In this document: piece after piece, positions 53,526-61,527 of the stretch
Layout: the number at the start of each line of letters is the position of its first letter
Numbering within the stretch: position 1 is the stretch's first letter
Assembly (NCBI GenBank): GCA_963839745.1
Contig: CAWIWC010000010.1
Location: forward strand, 1 to 64,000
DNA from: JAIBJN01 sp963839745
GTDB lineage: Bacteria > Actinomycetota > Thermoleophilia > Gaiellales > Gaiellaceae
Direction of reading: 5' to 3'
DNA: 64,000 nucleotides
The notes under the pieces: model-generated
What the model was told of the DNA's origin: nothing
The model's input: only the letters and a program-made list of their open reading frames with translations
Databases searched by the model: none
Translations under genes and position numbers: made by a program

Positions 53526-55187
53526 TCAGAGGAGCTTGTGCTCGTAGGCGAACGCGGTGGCTGCGGCGCGCGTCGAGACGCCGAGCTTGACGAAGATGTT
53601 GCTGACGTGCCGCTCGACGGTCCTTTCGCTGAGGACCAGCTCGGCGGCGATCTCCTTGTTGGTCTTGCCGCCCGCGACATGGCGCAGCACTTCGAGCTCG
53701 CGGGGGCTCAAGCCATGGGTGCCATTCGACGGACCGGATGCCGCGAGCGAGTCGACGCGGGTGAGGTCCGGGCCGGCACCGAGCTCCTCGAAGATCGTGC
53801 GCGCGGCCTCCAGCTCCAGCGCCGCCGCGTCGTCGTCGCCCAAGCGCCGGCACGCGGTTCCGAGCAGGACGCGCGTGCGCGCGGCCTCGTACGGCGCTTC
53901 GATTTCCTGCCACGTGGTCAGAGCGCTTCGTAGCTGGCTCAGGGCGGCGCGGGCGTCTCCTTCCGCGAGCGCCACCGCTCCACCGGCTTGCGCGGCCAGC
54001 GCTCTCAGCAGCTCGCTTGCGTGCCTGTCCGAGATGGCGGCGAGCTCGCTCGACGCACGCCGCGCTTCCTCGAGGTCGCCCACGGCCAGCATGATCTCGA
54101 CGCAGGCCGGCAGCAGCCCGGCACGTTTGAGGGGGGCTTCCGTCTCGTCCGCCACGCGTCCGATCGCGGCGGCGGCGGCACCGCCGTTGCCCTGGGCCAG
54201 CCGCAAGAGCGCCAAGCCCGGTTGTGGCTCGAAGCCGAGCCGGCTTGCGGCGCGGTAGGACTCCTCGGCAGCGGCGAACTCCCCTTCCAGGCGCTGGATT
54301 TCCCCCTGCAGGTAGCGGGCGCTCCCCGCGCGGCGCTGGTTCAGCACACCCTGGCCCAGGCGCTCGCCGGCCTGCTGCACCTCATCCAGAGCGGCCCGCC
54401 AGGCGCCCTGGAGCTGCATGACCTCGGCGCGATGCACGAGGCAGACGCCGGTGTGCGCGACCATGTCGGGCTGGCGGTCGCACCACTCGGTGAGGGCGGT
54501 GGTCCATTCGCGGGCGCGGCGTGCGTCGTGCGTCTGCTGACAGAACGCGATCGTGTTGCAGTAGACGATGCCGGCGACGATCGGTGACAGCTCTCCGGTT
54601 GTGACGGCCACCATCGTCTCGTCCACCACCCGGAAGCCCTCCTCCGTGCGACCCTGTCGCACCAGGGTGTGGCCTTGTCCCATTCGCGCGATGGTGACGA
54701 GGTCCGGATCGCCGTAGCGCTCGCCGATCGCGGCAGCCTCCATCCAGATTGCGTAGGCGGTGTCGGCGTCGCCGCTCGCATCGGCCCGAAGCCCGACGGG
54801 GATCAGGAGGTAGCCGCTCTCGACGCAGTCACGACCGACCTGGTCGAGCAGCCGGTCGCCCCGGCCGAACCAGCCGGTCGCCCGGGCGCCCTCGCCGCGC
54901 ATGAGCAGGTTGTGCCCGATCCACCAGGTGCAGCGCGCTGCGCCGGGGATCTCGCCGGCATCCAGGTGACCGTGATGGGCACGCTCGAGAGCGCGGACAT
55001 ACTCGTCGTCGCGACCGAGCATGTACGCCGATCTCGCCAGCCGCTCCAGATCCTCTGGCTCCAGAAGGTCGTCCTCGTCGGCCCGTGAAAGCCGTTCATA
55101 GGCCTCCAGCCAGGCGCCCTTGGCGTACGACGCGCGGCCGCGTTCGAGTGAATCGGCCATCACGCCGTGGACATTAGCCGTGCTCAT
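53526..55187 (-). CDS. LuxR family transcriptional regulator with TPR-like sensor
   Basis: The protein has 553 residues. Residues 1-480 are helical repeats with TPR-like spacing (AYERLSRADEDDLLEPEDLERLARSAYMLGRDDEYVRALERAH and others); no P-loop ATPase is present, unlike LAL/MalT regulators. The C-terminal HTH (about 490-553) reads LSPRELEVLRHVAGGKTNKEIAAELVLSERTVERHVSNIFVKLGV, a full LuxR/GerE domain. It follows the MFS gene by 7 bases, so it may control the exporter and flavoenzyme genes. Confidence 0.85.
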   Translation of the reverse strand: MSTANVHGVMADSLERGRASYAKGAWLEAYERLSRADEDDLLEPEDLERLARSAYMLGRDDEYVRALERAHHGHLDAGEIPGAARCTWWIGHNLLMRGEGARATGWFGRGDRLLDQVGRDCVESGYLLIPVGLRADASGDADTAYAIWMEAAAIGERYGDPDLVTIARMGQGHTLVRQGRTEEGFRVVDETMVAVTTGELSPIVAGIVYCNTIAFCQQTHDARRAREWTTALTEWCDRQPDMVAHTGVCLVHRAEVMQLQGAWRAALDEVQQAGERLGQGVLNQRRAGSARYLQGEIQRLEGEFAAAEESYRAASRLGFEPQPGLALLRLAQGNGGAAAAAIGRVADETEAPLKRAGLLPACVEIMLAVGDLEEARRASSELAAISDRHASELLRALAAQAGGAVALAEGDARAALSQLRSALTTWQEIEAPYEAARTRVLLGTACRRLGDDDAAALELEAARTIFEELGAGPDLTRVDSLAASGPSNGTHGLSPRELEVLRHVAGGKTNKEIAAELVLSERTVERHVSNIFVKLGVSTRAAATAFAYEHKLL

Positions 55188-55194
55188 GGCCTAG

Positions 55195-56748
55195 TCACTC
55201 GCCGGCGGCGGCGCTCGGCGCGGGCTCGTGCGGCGCAGCCTTCACCTGGCGCAGGAAGAGCGCGACTCCGATCGCGGCCAGGGCCGCCAAGATCGCGCTG
55301 ACGAGGGCGACGACCTGGAAGCCCTCCGTGAACGCCGTCCGGGCCACGTCGAGGACCTGGTCAGCGAGCGAGTCGGCGAGGTCGGCGCTGGCGGCGACGG
55401 CTCCACCGAGGGTGTCCGTCGCCGCGTTGGCCTCCTCGGGCGGAACCGACGCCGGGATGTTGTCCTCGACCTGCGTGCGGTAGACGACTGTGCCGAGGGT
55501 GCCGAGGATCGCGATGCTGAGCGCCCCGCCCAGCTCGGCGCCGGTCTCGGAGATCGCCGAGGCCGCACCGGCCCGTTCGGGAGGCGCCGCGCCGATGATG
55601 AGGTCGTTCGTCAGCGTGAAGACGGGGGCGATCCCCAGCGAGTACACGAACGAGGTGACGATGAGGACGCCGAGACCCGAGTCGACCTCGACCTGCGTGA
55701 GGCCGAGCAGGCCGACGGCCGCGATCGCGAGGCCGCCCGCCATCACCCACGCGGGCCGCATGCGCTTCACGAACGCCGGCGCCAGCAGCGAGCCGAGGAC
55801 GAACGCGAAGAAGGAGGGAAGCGTCACCACTCCCGCCTCGAGCGGCGAGAGCTCGAGGACGAGCTGCAGGTACTGGTAGATGAAGAGGAAGGAGCCGAAC
55901 AGCACCAGGATCCCGAGCGTGTAGACGGCGAGCGAGGCGCTGAAGGCCGGGATGCGGAAGAGGTTGAGGTCGATCAGCGGGTCGGCCAGTCTCGTCTGCC
56001 GCCGCACGAAGACTGCGCCGAAGACGAGGCCCACCGCGATCGCCGCGAACGAGACCCCTTCGACCCCGGCCTGCGTCGTCTGCTTCAGCCCGTACACCAC
56101 GGCGAGCACAGCGACCAGCGAGAGGGCGGCGCTCGTGAGGTCGAGCCGGCCGGCGTTCGGGTCGCGGTACTCGGGCAGGAGGAACGGCCCGAGGATCAGG
56201 AGGAGGGCCATCACCGGGATCGCGAGCAGGAAGACCGAGCCCCACCAGAAGAACTCGAGCAGCACGCCGCCCAGGAGCGGGCCCAGCGCGCCGCCGAGCG
56301 AGTAGGCGGTGATCCACACGCCGATCGCGAACGTTCGCTGGCCAGGGTCCTCGAAGAGGTTCCGGATCAGCGAGAGCGTCGAAGGGGCGATGGTCGCGCC
56401 GGCGATGCCGAGCAGGGCCCGCGAGAAGATCAACATCTCTGCGCTCGTCGAGAAGGCGGCGAGGAGCGAGGCGAGCGCGAACGCCGCAGCGCCGAAGAGG
56501 AGCAGGCGCCGGCGCCCGATGCGGTCGCCGAGCGTGCCCATCGTGATCAGGAGCCCGGCCACCATGAAGCCGTAGATGTCCGCGATCCAGAGGAGCTGGG
56601 CGCTCGTCGGCTCCAGGTCCTCGCTGAGATGCGGCACCGCCAGATGCAGCACCGTGAGGTCCATCGCGTAGACGACGCACGCGAGGGCGAGTACGGCCAG
56701 CCCGACCCACTCGCGGCGTCCGGCCTTAGGAGGCTCGATGGCGTTCAT
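55195..56748 (-). CDS. MFS drug exporter, DHA2 (EmrB/QacA) family, 14 TMS
   Basis: The protein has 517 residues from the ATG at 56748, which has TAAGGACC upstream; an in-frame ATG at 56781 also exists. Motif C-like and motif A (GTLGDRIGRRRLLL) regions are present, along with about 14 membrane helices, fitting DHA2. The conserved YAMDLTVLHLAVPHL in helix 1 is typical. It would expel lipophilic or antibiotic compounds in exchange for protons. It is first in the run that continues with the LuxR regulator. Confidence 0.87.
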   Translation of the reverse strand: MNAIEPPKAGRREWVGLAVLALACVVYAMDLTVLHLAVPHLSEDLEPTSAQLLWIADIYGFMVAGLLITMGTLGDRIGRRRLLLFGAAAFALASLLAAFSTSAEMLIFSRALLGIAGATIAPSTLSLIRNLFEDPGQRTFAIGVWITAYSLGGALGPLLGGVLLEFFWWGSVFLLAIPVMALLLILGPFLLPEYRDPNAGRLDLTSAALSLVAVLAVVYGLKQTTQAGVEGVSFAAIAVGLVFGAVFVRRQTRLADPLIDLNLFRIPAFSASLAVYTLGILVLFGSFLFIYQYLQLVLELSPLEAGVVTLPSFFAFVLGSLLAPAFVKRMRPAWVMAGGLAIAAVGLLGLTQVEVDSGLGVLIVTSFVYSLGIAPVFTLTNDLIIGAAPPERAGAASAISETGAELGGALSIAILGTLGTVVYRTQVEDNIPASVPPEEANAATDTLGGAVAASADLADSLADQVLDVARTAFTEGFQVVALVSAILAALAAIGVALFLRQVKAAPHEPAPSAAAGE

Positions 56749-56808
56749 GGTCCTTAGACCGCCCGGCGGCTCGAGATTCATCGCCGTATGCGCGAGCCGA
56801 TGAGGCCG

Positions 56809-57966
56809 CTATTTCGGCGCGAAGCGGCGCGCCTTCGCCAGGTCGATCGGCTCGTCCGGCTTGTCGCGGAAGCGCCAGAGCCCGACTTCCCGGCCCTTCG
56901 GCGGGATGACGAGGGCCATCGACCCGAGCGGTCCGTCGGGATCCTCTTCGGCGGTGTAGTGGATCTTGAGCTCCCAGTCCGGCTTGTGCGCCTCGCCGCT
57001 GGACGCGGTCCGCTCGATTCCCTCCCGCAGCGCCTCGAGCGTGACCAGATGCGGGAAGTTGTACTTCCCTCCGCTTCCGACAGACGAGATGAGCGAGATC
57101 CTGGGGCTCACGGCCTCGACGAGGCCGAGGTTGAGCCCGTGCTTCGAGGCGTGATGCGGAACCTTGAAGATCTCGGCGTCGAGCGCGTCCGGGCCTTGGG
57201 CCTTCCCGATCGCCTCGGCGGCGGGGGCGTTCTGCGGATGCAGCACGGGGAAGTCGACCAGCACGTTCGCCCATGAGTCCATGAGCGAGTCGGCTCCGAG
57301 CAGGAGCGTCCGCGTCTTGCCGCGGAGGCCCACATAAGCACGATCCCGGTCTCGCTTCTCGACCCGCGAGGCGGGGAACTCGAGCCGGAGCGAGATCGAG
57401 GCGTCGTTGAGGTCGACGCCGTACGTGTCGAATCGGCGCCGGAGGCCGACGGCCGGTGAAAGCACGATGATCTTCACCCGTCCGATGAAGCGCGTTGTGC
57501 CGCTCGTCGGCTGGGTGTGCTGGATGTGCGGGTCGGCGTCCTCGAGCAGGTGCATGGTGTTCTGGTAGGCGAGCGAGGTGTGCCAGTAGCCGGGCTCCCA
57601 GTACTCGCGGACAGCGTGTCCCCAGAGCTGGAGGAACTCGGGCATCCCGGAGATGTGGTCGTCGTGCGGGTGCGTCCCGATGACGAGCGGGAAGAGCTGG
57701 CCGTCTTCGGGCACCTTCAGGAAGTCGCGCTCCTTCAGGCTGTCGAGAAGCGGCGGGAGCTTCCCCGACCTCCCGACGTCGACGACGATCGCTCGCCGGC
57801 TGTGGTCGCTCTCGCGTTCGGGAAGCAGGATCAGCTGCAGGTCGCCGTCGCCGACGTTGAGGAGCCAGTAGACGAGGTCGGTCGGCTCGACGCTGCCGAG
57901 GAAGTCCCCGTCCTCGAAGAGGCCCGCGGGGAGGACCGCGGGAGCGTTCCGCGGTCTCGGGCTCAT
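56809..57966 (-). CDS. ComEC/Rec2-like MBL-fold hydrolase (no membrane part)
   Basis: The protein has 385 residues. Metal motif GTHPHDDH (His99, His101, Asp103, His104), the NDASISLRLEF segment, LLLGAD and KVPHHASKHG match the nuclease-like MBL domain found at the C terminus of ComEC, here without membrane helices. Members may cut nucleic acids or another phosphodiester. Its ATG overlaps the stop of the unknown middle gene (ATGA). It closes a three-gene operon with a patatin phospholipase. Confidence 0.8.
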   Translation of the reverse strand: MSPRPRNAPAVLPAGLFEDGDFLGSVEPTDLVYWLLNVGDGDLQLILLPERESDHSRRAIVVDVGRSGKLPPLLDSLKERDFLKVPEDGQLFPLVIGTHPHDDHISGMPEFLQLWGHAVREYWEPGYWHTSLAYQNTMHLLEDADPHIQHTQPTSGTTRFIGRVKIIVLSPAVGLRRRFDTYGVDLNDASISLRLEFPASRVEKRDRDRAYVGLRGKTRTLLLGADSLMDSWANVLVDFPVLHPQNAPAAEAIGKAQGPDALDAEIFKVPHHASKHGLNLGLVEAVSPRISLISSVGSGGKYNFPHLVTLEALREGIERTASSGEAHKPDWELKIHYTAEEDPDGPLGSMALVIPPKGREVGLWRFRDKPDEPIDLAKARRFAPK

Positions 57967-58643
57967 TCGCTCGCAGCCTCCCGGATCGCCTTGACCTCCT
58001 TGGGGTGGAGCGCGGGCGCGACCGCCGCGTAGAACGACGCCTTCGCCTTGTCGCGCGCCGGTGCGGTGATGTCGTAGACGGGCGGGACGAGCCACTTCTC
58101 GAGACGCGTCTCGCCGGCGGCAAGGGGCTTCGTCCGCACCACAGCGGCCAGGGCGGTGCCCATGCGGATGTCGATCGAACGGCGCCCTGCGCGCACGTCT
58201 GCCCGGTTGACGTAGGCCCTCAGGGTCTCGACAACGGCGTGGACTCCGAGTGGCTGCTCGGCGGGCAAGAGCAGGCGGCCGCGATCGTCCACCAGCGGCC
58301 AGGGCGAGATGGAGACATCCGCGTCGTCGCCCACGATCTCGTCCACGACGATGTAGCTGAGCTTCTCGATGCCCTCTCTGGGGAGCCCGGCTCCCGCGGG
58401 CCGCCACGGCCTTTTCCCGACGGGAGGCGGCGTCCTGAAGGCGAGGCGCAGCTCGATCTCACACGAGTCCCCGTCGGGCCCGGTGACGACCACGCGGGCC
58501 TCGCCCTGCTCCTCGACCGACGTGTCCGCGGTCTCCCCGGCGAGGAAGTCGGAGATCCACCTCGGCGCCTGACGGCTGTTCGCCTGCGCGCGCAGGAGCT
58601 TCTCGAGCCGCGCGCCGAGGGCCTGATCCTCGTCCGCGGTCAT
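57963..58643 (-). CDS. Unknown protein in patatin-MBL operon
   Basis: The protein has 226 residues and no recognised family. Segments: CEIELRLAFRTPP, a central IEKLSYIVVDEIVGDDADVSISPWPLVDDRGRLLLPAEQPLG, and a C-terminal helix with ARDKAKASFYAAVAPALHPKE. There is no signal peptide, membrane helix or obvious catalytic triad. The gene overlaps both neighbours by 4 bases, so it is co-translated with the patatin and the MBL protein and probably forms part of their complex or regulates them. Confidence 0.75.
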   Translation of the reverse strand: MTADEDQALGARLEKLLRAQANSRQAPRWISDFLAGETADTSVEEQGEARVVVTGPDGDSCEIELRLAFRTPPPVGKRPWRPAGAGLPREGIEKLSYIVVDEIVGDDADVSISPWPLVDDRGRLLLPAEQPLGVHAVVETLRAYVNRADVRAGRRSIDIRMGTALAAVVRTKPLAAGETRLEKWLVPPVYDITAPARDKAKASFYAAVAPALHPKEVKAIREAASE

Positions 58644-59887
58644 GCGCCCGGGTCGGGCCGCGTGGGCAGCTCGGCCGGGAGGAGCTCGCGGTGGTACTGG
58701 GAGAGCGTCGCCCCGGTGAGCCACCAGCCTCGGTACATGAGGCGCTCGCAGAGCTGCTGCGGGAAGAGGTCGAGGGTCGTCGGGGTCCTGGCGAGCGCCA
58801 CGATGGCGTCCTTGGAGGGCTCCGGGCGGGTCTCGCGCCATTCGGCCGCGTCGCCCTCGCGCATGGTGGTGGCGAGCCCGAAGATGACGCCCCGGCGGGC
58901 CCACGGAGGCTTCTCGCCCGCGGGTGCGCTCTCCCACGCCTGGAAGCGCTCGACCATCGCCCGCGTGCGGAGGACGACGGACTGGCGGTAGAGGAGCGAG
59001 TTCGTCCGCTGGAGGTTCTTGAGGAAAGGGAGGCCGCCGAACGCGCCGGCCCGGAAGACCCCGCCCGCGTTGGCCACGATGAGGCAGGCGTCCCGCAGAT
59101 GCTCGGGGCTCGACGCTCGGTTGAGGTCGTCCAGAGGCTCGAGGCCCATGTTGTCGTACGTGCCGCCGTCGAGCAGCGTCGCCGTGCGGCCGTTCGAGCA
59201 CGGGAACGTGAACTGGCTGAGCACGACCGGCGCGAACGCGCCCGGGAAGGACGCCGACGCCGCGGCCGCCTGCGCGAGGCGGAGCCCGCTCCCGGCCGTC
59301 GGCCGGCGGCCCATGACGTAGTCGCCGAACACGTCGCGCTCGAACCCGAAGCGCACGCCCGTGGTCAGGTTGGAGGCGTTGAAGATGAACCGGCATTCCG
59401 GCGGGATGTCCTCGAGGAGGCGCCCGGAGAAGAACCAGTCGTCGATCTTCTCGGCGAGGACGTCGGTGCGGGTGCGGCGGCCGACGATCTTCCAGAGGCC
59501 CCCGGCCAGGCTCTTCTGCATGGACGCGCTGCTGATCCGGTCGACGAAGGGCTTGACGAGGTGGGTCTCCAGCGCCTCAGGCGTGAAGCCGGCCGACTCG
59601 ATGTCCGGATAGGCGACCGCGAAAGCGCCGTTCAGGATCGATCCGCCGGACACCGAGGACACCCACCTGACCTGTCCCAGGAGCCCGGCGTCGGCGAGGA
59701 ACCGGAGCACGCCCAGCGCGCCAAGCGACGCCCGGAACCCGCCGCCCGAGAAGGCGAGGGCGAACGGCGGCTGCTTCGGCGGCGCGGGTGGGTAGGCGGG
59801 ACGGGGCTCCTGGTTCGGACAGGGCTCGACCAGGTCGGTACTGGACGTCCCGATCGCGGGAGAGTCGAGCGGCGTCGAGTCGGTCAC
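58640..59887 (-). CDS. Patatin-like phospholipase
   Basis: The protein has 415 residues. The oxyanion segment SGGGFRASLG (47-56), the nucleophile Ser80 in SVSGGS, and the catalytic Asp240 in LLDGGTYDN form the patatin Ser-Asp dyad; the serine elbow starts with Ser rather than Gly, as in cytosolic PLA2-like enzymes. It lacks a signal peptide and is probably cytoplasmic. It would cleave membrane phospholipids if activated. GTG start at 59887; the stop overlaps the unknown gene (ATGA). A truncated sigma factor gene ends 36 bases upstream on the same strand. Confidence 0.83.
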   Translation of the reverse strand: MTDSTPLDSPAIGTSSTDLVEPCPNQEPRPAYPPAPPKQPPFALAFSGGGFRASLGALGVLRFLADAGLLGQVRWVSSVSGGSILNGAFAVAYPDIESAGFTPEALETHLVKPFVDRISSASMQKSLAGGLWKIVGRRTRTDVLAEKIDDWFFSGRLLEDIPPECRFIFNASNLTTGVRFGFERDVFGDYVMGRRPTAGSGLRLAQAAAASASFPGAFAPVVLSQFTFPCSNGRTATLLDGGTYDNMGLEPLDDLNRASSPEHLRDACLIVANAGGVFRAGAFGGLPFLKNLQRTNSLLYRQSVVLRTRAMVERFQAWESAPAGEKPPWARRGVIFGLATTMREGDAAEWRETRPEPSKDAIVALARTPTTLDLFPQQLCERLMYRGWWLTGATLSQYHRELLPAELPTRPDPGA

Positions 59888-59922
59888 TGCCCCGGGACCC
59901 TGTCACCATCACGCCGCCGCTG

Positions 59923-60261
59923 TCAACGCGCGCGAAGCGAGCGGGACGAGCCCGCCGGCTTCTGCGCGTACCCGCCCGCTATCCGCCGTGCGGCTCGAGC
60001 AACCGGGCGCTCGACGCTCGAGCGCTTCCGGGCTTCGTTGATGACGATCCGACAGACCCACCCGGGCGAAGCCTCGCGGTCGCGCAGCCGGCCGCGGTAG
60101 CGCACGGCTCGCACGAAGGCGTCGTGGACGGCGTCGTAGGCGGCCTGCTCGTCGCCGGTGATCGCTGTGGCGAGCCTCACGAACGGCGCCAGCTGTTCTC
60201 GGTAGACGGCCTCGATCGCGGCCAGTTCCGGATCCGTCTGGGAGCGTCGCCACATACCCAC
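59923..60261 (-). CDS. Truncated ECF sigma factor (region 2 only)
   Basis: The protein has 112 residues. ELAAIEAVYREQLAPFVRLATAITGDEQAAYDAVHDAFVRAVRY and RDREASPGWVCRIVINEARKR match sigma-70 region 2 of ECF factors. Region 4 is absent: only about 20 residues follow, then the stop, and the patatin gene begins 36 bases later. This may be a gene remnant or a region 2-only protein. An ATG at 60255 is an alternative start. Confidence 0.6.
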   Translation of the reverse strand: MGMWRRSQTDPELAAIEAVYREQLAPFVRLATAITGDEQAAYDAVHDAFVRAVRYRGRLRDREASPGWVCRIVINEARKRSSVERPVARAARRIAGGYAQKPAGSSRSLRAR

Positions 60262-60354
60262 ATGATCCCGCGCGGGCTCTCCCGTGTTTAGTCGCAGGTC
60301 GGTTCCCGGAATCGAGTCGCGCGCTCTCCCTGTAAGGACACCCAGGGAGCATGG

Positions 60355-60441
60355 CCGTCACGCTTCGAACCAAAGCGCGTGCTCTACATGACCGCGCCCG
60401 AGCTCGTCGCCGACGAGGTCACGCGGTTCCTGGCCGAGTGA
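60355..60441 (+). pseudogene. Possible C-terminal remnant of an alpha/beta hydrolase
   Basis: An open stretch encodes FEPKRVLYMTAPELVADEVTRFLAE followed by TGA. The segment resembles the last strand and helix of an alpha/beta hydrolase, but no upstream part is in frame. It is too short for a firm call. Confidence 0.2.
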
Positions 60442-60504
60442 CCGATGAGCCGGGGCGCTCCGCCGGGTCTCTACTGTGAGACCGAAACACGGCAAGGGAG
60501 ACTC

Positions 60505-60894
60505 ATGTTCAAGGACACGAAAGCCTTCAGTAGCTTCTCCGTCCCCGACATCGGGGCCGCGAAGCAGTTCTACGGCGAGACGCTCGGCATCGACGTGGTC
60601 GAGACCCAGGAGGGGCTCGAGCTCCACATCGCCGGCGGCACGCCGGTGTTGGTCTATCCGTCGGAGAGCTACACCGCCCCCAAGCACACCGTCCTCAACT
60701 TCCCGGTGGACGACGTCGAGGCGGCGGTGGACGAGCTGAACCGGCGAGGCGTCACGATGGAGCAGTACGACCTGCCGGAGATCAAGACGGACGAGAAGGG
60801 GATCTTCAGGGGCGACGGCGAGGAAGGCCCGCGCGCCATCGCATGGTTCAAGGACCCCGCGGATCACGTCCTCTCAGTTCTCGAGATCGAGTAG
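60505..60894 (+). CDS. VOC family (glyoxalase/bleomycin resistance) protein
   Basis: The protein has 129 residues. The beta-alpha-beta-beta-beta unit is seen as SSFSVPDIGAAKQFYGETLG, then LELHIAGGTPVLVYPSE and LNFPVDDVEAAVDELNRRGV, ending in FKDPADHVLSVLE. The ATG at 60505 is chosen because AAGGGAG lies 5 bases upstream. It may be a metal-dependent lyase or dioxygenase-like enzyme; the substrate is unknown. It overlaps the convergent hydrolase gene by 21 bases. Confidence 0.8.
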   Translation: MFKDTKAFSSFSVPDIGAAKQFYGETLGIDVVETQEGLELHIAGGTPVLVYPSESYTAPKHTVLNFPVDDVEAAVDELNRRGVTMEQYDLPEIKTDEKGIFRGDGEEGPRAIAWFKDPADHVLSVLEIE

Positions 60895-61488
60895 TTGCAG
60901 CCAGTCCCGCACCGCGGCGGCCACGGCCTCGAGATCCGTCCTCAGGCTGTGGTCGCCGGGCACGCGGGCGACCGTGCGCAGCGGGCCATCGGGAGGCATG
61001 CCGAAGGGGTCGCGCTCGCCCTGGACGACGAGCGTCGGGACCTCGACGGCGTCCAGCTCCGGGAGTCGGCTTTCCGCGGGCTTGCCCGACTTGCGCCGCG
61101 GCGGCTGGAGCGGGAAGGCGAGGCAGAGAACGGCGACCGCCCCGAGCTCGGCCGAGGTGCGACAGGCGACGCGCGCGCCGAGGGAGCGGCCGCCGACGAC
61201 GAGCGGGAGGCCTGCCAGCTCGTTCGCGCGCAGGTGCTCGACGACGGCCGTCCAGGCGGCCTCGAGCTGCTTCGCGGGCGCCGGAGAGCGCCGTCCGGCG
61301 ACGCGGTAGGGCTGCTCGACCAGCGCGACGGTGAGCCCCGCCGACAGCGCCTCGTCCGCGGCCGCGACCAGATCGCCCGCCCCGATTCCGCCGCCGGCGC
61401 CGTGACCGAGCACGAGCGCCGCCCTCTGGCGCTCCGCGGGGTGCAGGTGGACGTTGGCTGGGCCGTGCGGTGTTGCGATCTCGAGCAT
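60874..61488 (-). CDS. Alpha/beta hydrolase, KANL3/Tex30-like
   Basis: The protein has 204 residues. GHGAGGGIGAGDL (oxyanion region), the nucleophile elbow GGRSLGARV, an acid in VQGERDPFG and the last His in PGDHSLR match the KANL3/Tex30-like alpha/beta hydrolase group. The ATG at 61488 fits the homology start; the open frame extends upstream without similarity. It is divergent to the cyclase gene. Confidence 0.75.
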   Translation of the reverse strand: MLEIATPHGPANVHLHPAERQRAALVLGHGAGGGIGAGDLVAAADEALSAGLTVALVEQPYRVAGRRSPAPAKQLEAAWTAVVEHLRANELAGLPLVVGGRSLGARVACRTSAELGAVAVLCLAFPLQPPRRKSGKPAESRLPELDAVEVPTLVVQGERDPFGMPPDGPLRTVARVPGDHSLRTDLEAVAAAVRDWLQLLDLEN

Positions 61489-61527
61489 CAACCGGAAGTC
61501 ATACCGGCGCTTGGCTAGAGTCGCGCC

